DNA of 64,000 bases from Microthrixaceae bacterium (GTDB lineage Bacteria > Actinomycetota > Acidimicrobiia > Acidimicrobiales > Poriferisodalaceae): positions 290,420-354,419 of the forward strand of contig WTFX01000009.1 in NCBI GenBank assembly GCA_011523825.1, read 5' to 3'. Position 1 is the first letter of the stretch; every line of letters begins with the position of its first letter. Below, one piece after another: positions 16,242 to 23,900 of the stretch. The notes under the pieces are model-generated. The model was not told the origin of the DNA, did no database searches, and saw only the letters and a program-made list of their open reading frames with translations. Made by a program: the position numbers and the translations under genes.

Positions 16242-17135
16242 ATGCCGATGATCCAGGGAGACGGCGTTGAGCTGTACGCGGAGGAAGCCGGCGATGGGCA
16301 TCCCATTGTGTGGCTGCACGAGTTCGCCGCCGACTGCCGCACGTGGGAGGGACAGATCCGGAGGTTCAGCCGGAGCCATCGTTGTGTCGCGTACAACGCC
16401 CGCGGCTATCCACCGTCGGATGTGCCCGACAGCGATGCCGACTACACGTTTGAGCGGGAACGGGAGGACTTGCGGGCCGTCCTCGACAGCCTCGGCATCG
16501 AGCGTGCACACATCGTGGGTCTCAGCATGGGTGCCTACACGGGGCTGATGTTTGCCCTGCGGTATCCGGAGCGGGTCACGTCGTTGCTGTTTGCCAGCGG
16601 CGGGTCTGGCGCATTCGGCGACACTCGTGAGGCATTCCTGGCCGAGGTCCGTGCGGCCGCCGAGGCGATGATGAACGAAGGGATGGAGGTCGCTGCCGAG
16701 CGGCTGGCGGTGGGTGCCACCCGTGTCCAGCTTCAGAACAAGGACCCGAGGGGTTGGGCCGAGTTCAAGCAGTACCTGTCGGAGCACTCGGCGATCGGCT
16801 CCGGGCTGACCATGCGCAGCTTCCAGGCCGGGCGTCCGTCGCTGTATGACTTCGAAGCCGAGCTGCGCGAGCTGGACGTTCCCGTGCTGCTGGCCGTCGG
16901 CGACGAGGATGATCCGGTCATCGAGACGAACGTCTTCCTCAAGCGAGTGCTGCCACGGGCCGGCTTATGGGTTGCGCCGCGCACCGGCCACGGGATCAAC
17001 CTGGAGGAGCCTGCCGCCTTCAACCAGATGGCGGCGGACTTCTTCAGCGCAGTCGAAGCCGGTCAGTGGACCCGCCGCGACCCACGCGCCGATCCCGCCC
17101 ACTCCTCCCTCGGCGGCGCCCGCCCTCGGAGCTGA
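16242..17135 (+). CDS. Alpha/beta-fold hydrolase
   Basis: A 297-residue alpha/beta hydrolase: oxyanion strand IVWLHEFAADCRTWE (HE in place of the usual HG), nucleophile elbow GLSMGA (Ser about residue 92), an Asp in AVGDEDDPVI and a catalytic-type His in RTGHGINLEEPAAF. This order matches epoxide hydrolase, haloalkane dehalogenase and ester hydrolase relatives; the Ser nucleophile argues against a dehalogenase. The C-terminal 25 residues are Arg/Pro-rich. It follows the hypothetical gene by 12 bp and precedes an Fe-S protein gene by 27 bp. Confidence 0.82.
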   Translation: MPMIQGDGVELYAEEAGDGHPIVWLHEFAADCRTWEGQIRRFSRSHRCVAYNARGYPPSDVPDSDADYTFEREREDLRAVLDSLGIERAHIVGLSMGAYTGLMFALRYPERVTSLLFASGGSGAFGDTREAFLAEVRAAAEAMMNEGMEVAAERLAVGATRVQLQNKDPRGWAEFKQYLSEHSAIGSGLTMRSFQAGRPSLYDFEAELRELDVPVLLAVGDEDDPVIETNVFLKRVLPRAGLWVAPRTGHGINLEEPAAFNQMAADFFSAVEAGQWTRRDPRADPAHSSLGGARPRS

Positions 17136-17162
17136 GCCGTCGAGCGCGTAGGGAGCGGGACG

Positions 17163-18212
17163 GTGACTTCTGAACGAGAGAGCCAGCCAGCCAGGCCGCA
17201 ACGGCTGCGGCGGATGGAGCGTCGGACGCCGGTCTGGGAGGCCCCGGACGAGATCGTCGAGTTGATGGGCGACGTGTCGGGCAACGAGCTGAACGGTTGG
17301 GGCTCACCTGAGGTTCGGCAGCCGACGCTGGTCATGTGGGCTCATCCCGCCACAATCGCCCACGGCCCGGTCCAGGAGCGCATGACCGAGGAGTTCATGG
17401 CTCATCCTCAACTCCGCACAGTGCTGCGAACCGATGACCGCCACGAGCCTGTGCCGGTGGATCCGCGCAGGATCGATCGCACGCCGGCGGAACGGCTAGC
17501 GGACATCACCGAGTTCGCGACGAGCGAGCAGGGCCACAGCGTCGAACTGGTGGCGGTCGTAGCTGCCCGACGCGAGTGGTTCTTCGAGGGCCGCGAGTCT
17601 GACCTTCCCTGGGCGATCCTGCTGGCCGTCGCGATGGACCACGGCGAGTTGGCGACCGCGCCCGAGTACACCTCGGCCATGGAGGTGCACCGTCAATACA
17701 ACCGGGGAACCGCTGCGGCGAGGGCGCTGGCCGACTGGATCCGCAGCCGAGGATTCGAAGCGGTCGGCCATGGCGGCCCCGGCGCGGGACCCATGCAGAT
17801 GGTCCCCGCGGCGATCGCCGCCGGGCTCGGGGAGCTCGGCAAGCACGGCTCGATCATCAACAGCGAACTCGGGTCTTCGTTCCGGCTGGCGCTGGTGCTG
17901 ACAGACGCGCCGCTCGTTGCGACGCCTCCGGACACCTTCGGTGTCGACGAATTCTGCAGCGGCTGTCGTGTCTGCACCGATGCCTGCCCCCCCGACGCCA
18001 TCGCCCCCGACAAGCGCCTTGTGCGAGGTACGGAGAAATGGGCGGTCGATTTCGACCGATGCCTGCCGTATTTTGCCGTCAGCTACGGGTGCGGCATCTG
18101 CATCGCTGTGTGTCCGTGGTCGACACCCGGCGCCGCCCCGCGACTCGCCGACAACATGCGGCGCAAACTCGCAAGAAACCAAGCGGACGAGTCTCCAATG
18201 CAGACCAACTGA
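17163..18212 (+). CDS. Reductive-dehalogenase-like Fe-S protein (two 4Fe-4S motifs)
   Basis: A 349-residue protein whose C-terminal third carries two ferredoxin-type clusters: CSGCRVCTDACPPDAI and YGCGICIAVCPWS. The segment before them (AAGLGELGKHGSIINSELGS) resembles the catalytic-domain end of reductive dehalogenases and of epoxyqueuosine reductases, both corrinoid Fe-S enzymes. There is no Tat signal, so it would be cytoplasmic, unlike respiratory dehalogenases. The N-terminal half does not show motifs I can name. It could reduce an organohalide or another substrate with an external reductant. GTG start at 17163. Its stop is 36 bp before the tmRNA-derived repeat at 18248. Confidence 0.65.
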   Translation: MTSERESQPARPQRLRRMERRTPVWEAPDEIVELMGDVSGNELNGWGSPEVRQPTLVMWAHPATIAHGPVQERMTEEFMAHPQLRTVLRTDDRHEPVPVDPRRIDRTPAERLADITEFATSEQGHSVELVAVVAARREWFFEGRESDLPWAILLAVAMDHGELATAPEYTSAMEVHRQYNRGTAAARALADWIRSRGFEAVGHGGPGAGPMQMVPAAIAAGLGELGKHGSIINSELGSSFRLALVLTDAPLVATPPDTFGVDEFCSGCRVCTDACPPDAIAPDKRLVRGTEKWAVDFDRCLPYFAVSYGCGICIAVCPWSTPGAAPRLADNMRRKLARNQADESPMQTN

Positions 18213-18247
18213 TTTCAGGGGCTCGTCGCATCGCCCCCAATGGCCTC

Positions 18248-18294
18248 CCCGCGTCCTTCAACGTTTCGGTGAGTCTTCTCCGAGCGCAGTCGCT
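18248..18294. repeat. 47-bp direct repeat, copy 1 (fragment of the tmRNA gene)
   Basis: Identical over 47 bp to 23446-23492, which lies inside the tmRNA gene near its 3' end. Both copies have the same orientation and are 5.2 kb apart. The flanks differ immediately on both sides. This is the pattern left when DNA joins next to a tmRNA gene, a common integration site, but no integrase is found between the copies. Confidence 0.85.
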
Positions 18295-18331
18295 CCCTCG
18301 GGCCTCGCTCGATTCCAGCTAGAAAACTCGG

Positions 18332-19129
18332 ATGGGCAAGATCGTCATCACCGGATCCGCAGGCGGGATCGGCCAAGCGACCAGGGAGCGGCTTGTGCGC
18401 GACGGCCACGAGGTGATCGGGGTGGATCTCCGGGACGCCGAGGTCATCGCCGATCTGTCCACGGCCGAGGGCCGTGGCGCGATGATCGATGCGGTTGCCG
18501 CCGCCAGCGGCGGGCGGATCGACGGCCTCGTGGCCGGCGCGGGGATCTCCGGACCCGACCCGGCGGAGGTCGTGTCGATCAACTACTTCGGTGCAGTGGC
18601 CACCATCGCGGGGCTGAGACCGCTGCTCGCCAACGGCGCTGATCCTTCAGCAATCGCCGTCAGCTCCAACTCCAGCACCGCCATGCCCGATCTGCCCGAG
18701 GATCTGGTGGATGCCTGCTTGGGAGACGACGAAGCCGAGGCTCGTGCGCTGGCGGGTACTGAACCCATCGTGGCCTATGCCGCCAGCAAGCTCGCTCTGG
18801 CTCGATGGGTTCGCCGCACTGCGGTCGGCCCGGATTGGGCCGGTTCCCGAATCCGCCTGAACGCAGTGGCGCCGGGGCTCATCGACACGCCCATGACGGC
18901 AGACATGATCGAAGTCGTCCTGTCGCTCGGCGACCTCTACCCCATCCCGCAGGAACGGGCGGGACGCCCCGAAGACGTGGCGAACCTGCTGGCGTTCCTG
19001 CTGTCGCCCGAAGCGGGCTTTTTCTGCGGTTCAGTGGTGTTCATGGACGGCGGCAGCGACGCGGCCCTGAACGCCGATGCCTGGCCCGCTAGCCCGCGGG
19101 GCTCGAGGCCTTCGCCCGCCGTTTCCTGA
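18332..19129 (+). CDS. Short-chain dehydrogenase/reductase with a replaced C-terminus
   Basis: A 265-residue SDR: GSAGGIGQAT nucleotide-binding motif at residues 8-17, AGAGISGP, the YAASKLAL active-site Tyr and Lys (YxxxK, about residue 149) and NAVAPGLIDTPM. It resembles actinobacterial 3-alpha-hydroxysteroid-dehydrogenase-like SDRs. The last 12 residues after NADAWPA are probably not original. The same 26-bp coding segment recurs at 22900, where the frame continues PARIAPAW and stops at 22950, just before the next gene. So a 3.8-kb insertion appears to have swapped the tail. The active site is unaffected, so the enzyme may still work. Start ATG 18332. Confidence 0.85.
   Translation: MGKIVITGSAGGIGQATRERLVRDGHEVIGVDLRDAEVIADLSTAEGRGAMIDAVAAASGGRIDGLVAGAGISGPDPAEVVSINYFGAVATIAGLRPLLANGADPSAIAVSSNSSTAMPDLPEDLVDACLGDDEAEARALAGTEPIVAYAASKLALARWVRRTAVGPDWAGSRIRLNAVAPGLIDTPMTADMIEVVLSLGDLYPIPQERAGRPEDVANLLAFLLSPEAGFFCGSVVFMDGGSDAALNADAWPASPRGSRPSPAVS
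19064..19089. repeat. 26-bp direct repeat, copy 1 (3' end of SDR gene)
   Basis: Identical to 22900-22925. It encodes ALNADAWPA at the SDR C-terminus. The two copies bound a 3.8-kb segment and are the clearest evidence for its insertion. Confidence 0.85.
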
Positions 19130-19316
19130 TGCGTATCGTGTCGATGCCGTGATCACAGCCGTCGACGATCCAAAGAACGCTCGCCCCAATGAACGTTCCC
19201 ATCGCGAGCGAACTGTCTGGGTTCGCGGCCCAGACAGCGCCCAAGACAGCGATGGTGATGAGCTTCAAGATTGCTCGCCACAGCGTGACGACGAAATAGC
19301 CCCTGATCGCGTTCAA
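19089..19316 (-). CDS. Small membrane protein
   Basis: A 75-residue protein with two hydrophobic stretches: ILKLITIAVLGAVWAANP and SSLAMGTFIGASVLWIVDG. A basic, soluble tail rich in Arg and Lys follows. Its 3' end overlaps the displaced tail of the SDR gene on the other strand by 41 bp, which fits its being the first gene of the inserted segment. I do not recognise the family. The start is the first ATG, 30 bp from the AT-rich intergenic region. It is divergent from the PAS-LuxR gene across 231 bp. Confidence 0.5.
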   Translation of the reverse strand: MNAIRGYFVVTLWRAILKLITIAVLGAVWAANPDSSLAMGTFIGASVLWIVDGCDHGIDTIRIRKRRAKASSPAG

Positions 19317-19351
19317 GCTCAGCCTCTCCGCCCAAGCCGCATGTATAGCAC

Positions 19352-19365
19352 ATTTGAGTCATATA
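19352..19365 (+). promoter_or_regulatory. Shared 14-bp motif upstream of the PAS-LuxR gene
   Basis: ATTTGAGTCATATA here and ATTTGACACATATA at 22792-22805 upstream of the permease agree at 12 of 14 positions, in otherwise GC-rich DNA. The copy lies in a 150-bp AT-rich region about 190 bp before the regulator start and is nested in an ATGTATA...TATACAT inverted repeat (19341-19368). It may be a binding site common to both genes. Confidence 0.35.
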
Positions 19366-19547
19366 CATACCATGTTTGTGGTATTTTATATCCCGTCCCA
19401 AGGCGGGGGAAGGCTCTGCCGGCATATAGCTGTCATACTCAATGGGCACAGCGACACTCATATGGCACATATGACGCGCATCTTCAGGCCAGCGGCTAGC
19501 GGTCTGTCGCAGCGCTCAGCACCGAAGAGGGGTTCGGGGGACCAGTG

Positions 19548-20205
19548 ATGACCGTTCCGGTGACACGGGATGACATCTTCGCCTTACTCGCCGTCTCGCG
19601 CTTCGGTGCCTGTGCAACGACAGCTGACGGCACCGTGGTGTTCTGGAACCGGCGAGCGGAGCAAATCCTCGGGAGCACTGCGGGACAGATGCTCGGTTTG
19701 CGGCTGACCCAATCCCCGGGGGGGGGGGGGGTCGCATCCACCGGCACCGCGCGAATCCGAAGGCGGTCGATATCTGGAGCCGCGCACTGTTTCGATCCCG
19801 AGCGCGTCTGGCGAGCACCGGCGGCTCAGTGTCACGACGCTCACTGTCGCCGGCCACACTGAGCACGCGGAGCTGCGGCTGCACCTCTTTGACGAACCGG
19901 TCGGAGATGTGCAGCCGCAACGACACGCGGTGCCAGGCGAAACCCACGACACCTCGCCGGAGCTGACAGTGAAGTCAGCAGCAGTCGGCGAATCCGGGAC
20001 GACTGCGCCTGCACCGAAGCTCTCGGCTCGCGAGACGGAGATACTGCGGCTGGTTGCGGCGGGTCACAGCTCCGACCGCATCGCCCGCGACCTGGACATC
20101 AGCATCCACACCGTCCGCAATCACGTCCGCAGCTTCCGAAGAAAGCTCGAGGCCAAGACCAAGCTCGAAGCAGTCGTGACGGCCATGCACCGCGGGGTTC
20201 TCTAG
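19548..20205 (+). pseudogene. PAS-LuxR transcription regulator, frameshifted in a G14 tract (possibly phase-variable)
   Basis: The first 57 codons give a PAS-like domain (FGACATTADGTVVFWNRRAE, QILGSTAGQMLGLRL). At the G tract 19718-19731 the frame runs on to a stop at 19862. One base less restores the frame that continues through HPPAPRESEGGRYLEP, LSVTTLTVAG and LRLHLFDEPVGD to a LuxR-type helix-turn-helix (LSARETEILRLVAAGHSSDR, then IHTVRNHVRS) ending at 20205. With G13 or G16 the product would be about 219 residues: PAS sensor plus DNA-binding domain. ATG 19548 has GGGGGA six bases upstream. As sequenced it is off. It is convergent with the permease gene, separated by 4 bp. Confidence 0.75.
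19718..19731 (+). repeat. Homopolymer tract of 14 G inside the PAS-LuxR coding sequence
   Basis: CCCC followed by 14 G. The reading frame before and after the tract agree only if the tract is 13 G (or 10, or 16). Long G tracts slip during replication and are the basis of ON/OFF switching in several bacteria. They are also hard to sequence, so an assembly error is possible. Confidence 0.8.
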
Positions 20206-20209
20206 CCGG

Positions 20210-22659
20210 CTACTCCATCACCCTCAGCGTGCCTGGTATGGACATCTTGTTCATCTTGCGGGCCCCCAAGACGGGCGCCAAGGCGACTGCGATGAGCGCG
20301 ACGGCGAAGTACAGCACCATCTCCAGCGGGTTGACCGACACGAGCGGCCCGATCTCGGGAATGGCCGTCGGCATCAGATACAGCACCATCCACAGCAGCA
20401 GCGCGTAGCCGAACAGAACGCCGAGCACGGCCGCTGCCGCACAGAGCAGCAATCCCTCCATCGAGAGGTTGGCGATGACCCGCCGAACGGGAACGCCGTA
20501 GGCGAACATCGTCGCGTGGTCGCGGGAGCGTTCGTCTGCGTTGATGCTGGCGGTGTTGAACGCGATGAGCAGCAGCAGCAGCACCACAAAGCCCCGGAAG
20601 ACGATGAAGAAGCCCGCGACCTGATCGAGGGAGTCCTCGACCGACTGGAACGATTCGTCCAGGCCCTGTACGCGAGCGACGCCGTTGCCGCTGCCGAACA
20701 GCGACCGTTTCACGTCGTTCAGGCTGCTGCCGTCGGCTGGCACGCCGGTCACGATGTTGGCGAGGCCCCCGAGGCCCCACGTCGATGCCTGCGAGAGGTC
20801 CGTGTAGGCGTTGAGCCTCAGCGGATGCGGATGGATCGCGGTGACGGGCACGGTGCGCGTGCCGTAGGTGAATGTTCCGCCGACCAGCGCGGGGTGCGTC
20901 AGCATCACACTGTCGCCGACTCCCACGCCCAGGTCTTGCGCGGCCTTGTCGGCGAGCACGATGCCCGGCGCTCCCGCGGGCGGCGTTCCCTGTGATGTCG
21001 TCGGCGTCCACACGGTGCTGCCGAAGTCCACGAAACGGATCACAAGATCCAGCTGCGTCGGCTCGCCGTCGTCAGCGTCGGGCTCGCCGGCGACGACTCT
21101 CGCCCCGAGCACTAGTGCCGGCTCGCCGAGATGCACCGTCGGATCGGTGAGCGCGCCTTGCACTTGCGGCGAATCGACGGGGTAGAGGGAATCGAGCCGA
21201 ATCATGAAGCGCTCGGGATCGCTCCCGAGCAGTTCTTGATTGCCCCGATCGAAGGTCGCGGCAAAGGAACTGCTGAACCCCACGATGGTGAACAACGTCG
21301 CCAGCCCTATGGAGAACGTCAGCAGCGTCATGAACGTACGGCGAGGCGTGCGCAGCAGGTTGCGGAACGGCATGCGCGCCAGGCTGCGGCCGGGCAGCGG
21401 CACGCGACTGATGACCGGGCCCAGGCTGCCGCCTCGAGATGCCAGATGGCCCGACCGGATCGCTTCCACCGGTCGGACCCGGACAGCGCGCAGCACCGGC
21501 CACAGCACCGCAACCAGCGGCACAGCGAAGCCGATCGCGGCGGCCCGCGCATAGATGCCCAGCTTGAACGGCTGCTCGAAGACCGGGTAGGTGAACGCCG
21601 CTTCGGCGACCGCCACAGCCTGGCTGGAGAGCAGGAAGCCCAATGCGACGCCCCCGATGACGCCGAGAACGCCGATCTGGACACCGATGAGCACCGGCCG
21701 CATGGCGATCGACCTCGGAGCCTCACCGAGCGCCATCGATACGCCGATCTCTCGCCGCTGGGCCTCCACCATCCGTGAGGAGAAGTTCAGCGCAGCGAAA
21801 CCGGCGCCGACGAACAGCAAGAGCGCCATGGCGCCGGCGAAGTCCTGGTCGGCCGCGGGGGCGTTGACCAATCCGATGTACGACGGCGTCTCATCGCGGG
21901 TGACCACATCCAGCGGCATCGCGGCCAGCGACGCTGCGGCATCGACCAACTCCCGCCGCACTGCGTCGGCATCGGCACCGGGTTCCAGCGTCACGACCAG
22001 GTCGTTCACCGCGCCGGAGCGGCCCGAGAGGTTTTGCGCCGTTGCCAGCGGGGCGAAGAGCGCAACAAAGTTGGACTGACCGAGCGAACCGTCTCCCTCG
22101 ACGATCAGGAAGTACTCCGGCGATGTGGCGTGGCCGACGAAATCGACGCGGGTGTCGCCTCCGACGGTCAGTGTGCCGCTGTCTGGCAAGCCGTGATAGC
22201 GGGCAAATTTCGACTCAATCAAGACGCGGGGTTCGTCCGCCGCCGACTCGGGCAAGCCGTCGCCCTTGATGACCTCAACGCGATTTACCCCCCCCCCCCG
22301 TTGATCGGCTCGACGCCGATGATGCGCCCATGCGCGAGCAGCTCTTCGCCGTCCGCGATCGTCTCGACCTGCATGTCCACGACTAGGCGCTCGCTGTACT
22401 CGTCGATGCCGTCGATGGCTCTGGCAAGCCGCGCGAGAGCGCCCGCAGGCACGTCGCCGCCCTCGCTGACCGTCGCCCGCAGGTCGTACATGTTGGTGAA
22501 ATCGAGGCTCGCTTCGGTCGCGTCGAGCCGCCAGTCGATGGCACTGGCGGGTCCGGCGTAACTGCCGATGCCGATGGCGAGCGTGAAGGCCACGCCGACG
22601 ATCTGGATCCAGCGCCTGCGTCCTTCCCGCAGAGACCAGCGCAAACGAAGAAGCGACAC
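20210..22659 (-). pseudogene. FtsX/MacB-type ABC permease, frameshifted in a G12 tract (possibly phase-variable)
   Basis: From GTG 22659 the first 124 codons encode a cytoplasmic-membrane start (RRRWIQIVGVAFTLAIGIGS) and a periplasmic domain reaching GRIIGVEPIN. After the 12-G tract (22288-22299) a stop follows at once. One extra G continues in frame as VNRVEVIKGDGLPESAA and on through two FtsX-type membrane blocks (about 21.9-21.5 kb and 20.6-20.2 kb) to the stop at 20210. With G13 or G10 the product is about 816 residues, a two-domain permease of the lipoprotein/peptide export type. No partner ATPase gene is adjacent. As sequenced it would make only a short peptide. Confidence 0.75.
22288..22299 (-). 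repeat. Homopolymer tract of 12 G (C on the plus strand) inside the permease coding sequence
   Basis: Twelve C on the plus strand, read as four Gly codons followed directly by TAA on the coding strand. Thirteen or ten G would put the 5' and 3' halves of the permease in one frame. It is the second such tract within 2.6 kb. Confidence 0.8.
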
Positions 22660-22791
22660 GCTCGCGACCTACTGGTGCCGTTGGGTCAGTGAAGCCACGA
22701 CACTCGCGGTTGGGTCGCCGCCCGCCGCCCGGAGTCGCGTGACCCAGATGCAGACGGAACCGCTCAGCGCCGCTATCGAGCGTTGGCACAA

Positions 22792-22805
22792 ATTTGACAC
22801 ATATA
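22792..22805 (+). promoter_or_regulatory. Shared 14-bp motif upstream of the permease gene
   Basis: ATTTGACACATATA, matching 19352-19365 at 12 of 14 positions. It lies 133 bp before the permease start at 22659. Candidate site for a common regulator, possibly the PAS-LuxR protein itself; this is inference. Confidence 0.35.
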
Positions 22806-22899
22806 AGTCATCGATTAGCCTCATTTGTGGCATGCGCCGGACTCTAGTGCCACGCCATGCCCGCGGCAGTTACATCGCCAGGCGGATCGCAGCGCCGCC

Positions 22900-22925
22900 G
22901 CCCTGAACGCCGATGCCTGGCCCGC
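22900..22925. repeat. 26-bp direct repeat, copy 2 (detached SDR 3' end)
   Basis: Identical to 19064-19089. Read in the SDR frame it continues for seven more codons to TGA at 22948-22950, so it appears to carry the original end of the SDR gene. Confidence 0.85.
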
Positions 22926-22966
22926 CCGCATTGCACCTGCTTGGCGCTGACGGGCGCCGGCTGTTG

Positions 22967-23398
22967 TCAATCCCAGTCAGCGACTCCGTCGACGCCGGTG
23001 ATGCTGGTCGGACGCAGTCGTATCAGGCACTCGCCCGGGCCGGAGTTCCGCTCGCCGAACGCCTCGGCCTGGTCTGCGCCCATGTAGCGGCCGCCGGCCA
23101 GCCTGGATACTCGCCGGATCTCGTCGAGATCCGCGGAGATCTCCACGACGCCGTCCACCTTGACGAACGCGTAGGGCGGCGTCTCAGTGTCGACCACCAG
23201 CGAGACACGTGGCTCGCGAGCCATGGCAAGCGCTTTGCCGCTGCCTGTACCGGTAGCGAAGAGCAGGTCGCCGTCTTCGACGATGAACCAGATCGGCGCA
23301 ACGTGGGGTCGCCCGTCGGCTGCCACCCATGCCAGCTTGCCCGTCCTCGAGCCCTCGGCCAGGAACTCCAACGCCCCAGAGTTGCTCATCGGGCGCAT
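22967..23398 (-). CDS. PPOX-class split-barrel protein (F420/FMN-dependent oxidoreductase family)
   Basis: A 143-residue split beta-barrel protein: GALEFLAEGSRTGKLAWVAA, GRPHVAPIWFIVEDGDLLFAT, KALAMAREPRVSLVVD and PYAFVKVDGVVEIS follow the order of the pyridoxamine-phosphate-oxidase-like F420-binding family. Such actinobacterial proteins bind F420 or FMN and reduce varied substrates. ATG 23398 is preceded by AAGGGA seven to eight bases upstream. Its 5' end lies 28 bp from the mature 3' end of tmRNA, with both on the minus strand. Before the proposed insertion it would have been the convergent neighbour of the SDR gene. Confidence 0.82.
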   Translation of the reverse strand: MRPMSNSGALEFLAEGSRTGKLAWVAADGRPHVAPIWFIVEDGDLLFATGTGSGKALAMAREPRVSLVVDTETPPYAFVKVDGVVEISADLDEIRRVSRLAGGRYMGADQAEAFGERNSGPGECLIRLRPTSITGVDGVADWD

Positions 23399-23425
23399 GG
23401 CGTGTCCCTTCGTGCCGCCGAGCGG

Positions 23426-23786
23426 TGGAGGTGGCGGGAATCGAACCCGCGTCCTTCAACGTTTCGGTGAGTCTTCTCCGAGCGCAGTCGCTGGGGGATT
23501 GTCGGACGATGGCGGGCAGCGACACCCTGCCAGTCGCCGTAGCCGTCTGTGCGTGTCCCCGCCGCCCCGTCGGCACGGGCGGCGGGCGAGCCCTGCAGAT
23601 GATGGCACCGATGCCCGCAGGACGGGGGCTACCGGGCCGAACTCACAACCTGAGATCAGGCTGCGAGCACCAGATCGTCTTGATCGACGTTGGCGTTTGT
23701 GTTTTTTTCCGGCTCTTTTTCGTGGATCCGGAGACCACGGCTCGCTTCTCTCACTTCAACCGTCAAAGTCGAAACCGATCACCCCC
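23426..23786 (-). ncRNA. ssrA: Transfer-messenger RNA (tmRNA)
   Basis: The 5' end GGGGGTGATCGGTTTCGACT and the 3' end with T-arm GCGGGTTCGATTCCCGC and acceptor strand CACCTCC form the tRNA-like domain. The seven acceptor pairs match, with one G-U. The internal open frame encodes the tag ANVDQDDLVLAA followed by TGA (23656-23694), with the usual LAA ending for proteolysis. Total length about 361 nt, normal for one-piece tmRNA. CCA is not fully encoded and must be added. tmRNA with SmpB rescues stalled ribosomes. A 47-bp internal piece is duplicated at 18248. Confidence 0.93.
23446..23492. repeat. 47-bp direct repeat, copy 2 (inside ssrA)
   Basis: Covers about nucleotides 295-341 of tmRNA, ending in the 5' strand of the T stem. 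Identical to 18248-18294. Confidence 0.85.
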
Positions 23787-23788
23787 AA

Positions 23789-23837
23789 GGTGGTAGCGGA
23801 GGCCACGCCGTGCGGCCTCCTTCGGCGGGTTACCACC
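23789..23837. repeat. Nested inverted repeats between tmRNA and prmA
   Basis: Outer arms GGTGGTA (23789-23795) and TACCACC (23831-23837), inner arms GGAGGCC (23798-23804) and GGCCTCC (23814-23820). The structure begins two bases upstream of the tmRNA 5' end. It could affect tmRNA 5' processing or its promoter, or be a terminator for outside transcription. Confidence 0.5.
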
Positions 23838-23900
23838 CTAGCGATGGGCTGTGACGGGCCGAACGCGGCGTCATGACGGTCTGATGGCGAGAATGCAGGG

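Larger units (their letters stand above)
19090..22925. mobile_element. Putative 3.8-kb inserted segment flanked by 26-bp direct repeats
   Basis: Removing 19090-22925 would rejoin the SDR gene to a short tail (residues RIAPAWR) and a stop at 22948-22950, 17 bp before the next convergent gene: a normal gene junction. The segment holds a small membrane protein gene, the PAS-LuxR regulator and the FtsX-type permease, and has AT-rich ends (19330-19480 and 22790-22850). No recombinase gene, terminal inverted repeat or transposase is visible, so the mechanism is unknown. Confidence 0.5.
22660..22966. other. Intergenic region upstream of the permease, including the right end of the inserted segment
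   Basis: About 300 bp without a convincing gene. It holds an AT-rich patch (22790-22850) with a CACAAAT (22787-22793) and ATTTGTG inverted pair, the 14-bp motif at 22792, the second 26-bp repeat (22900-22925) and the probable original SDR tail with its stop at 22948-22950. Confidence 0.5.

Noticed and set aside
18295..23445. Calling 18295-23445 a complete integrative element at tmRNA.
   Set aside because: No integrase or excisionase gene is present and the repeat does not rebuild the tmRNA 3' end at the distal side, so only the duplication itself is reported.
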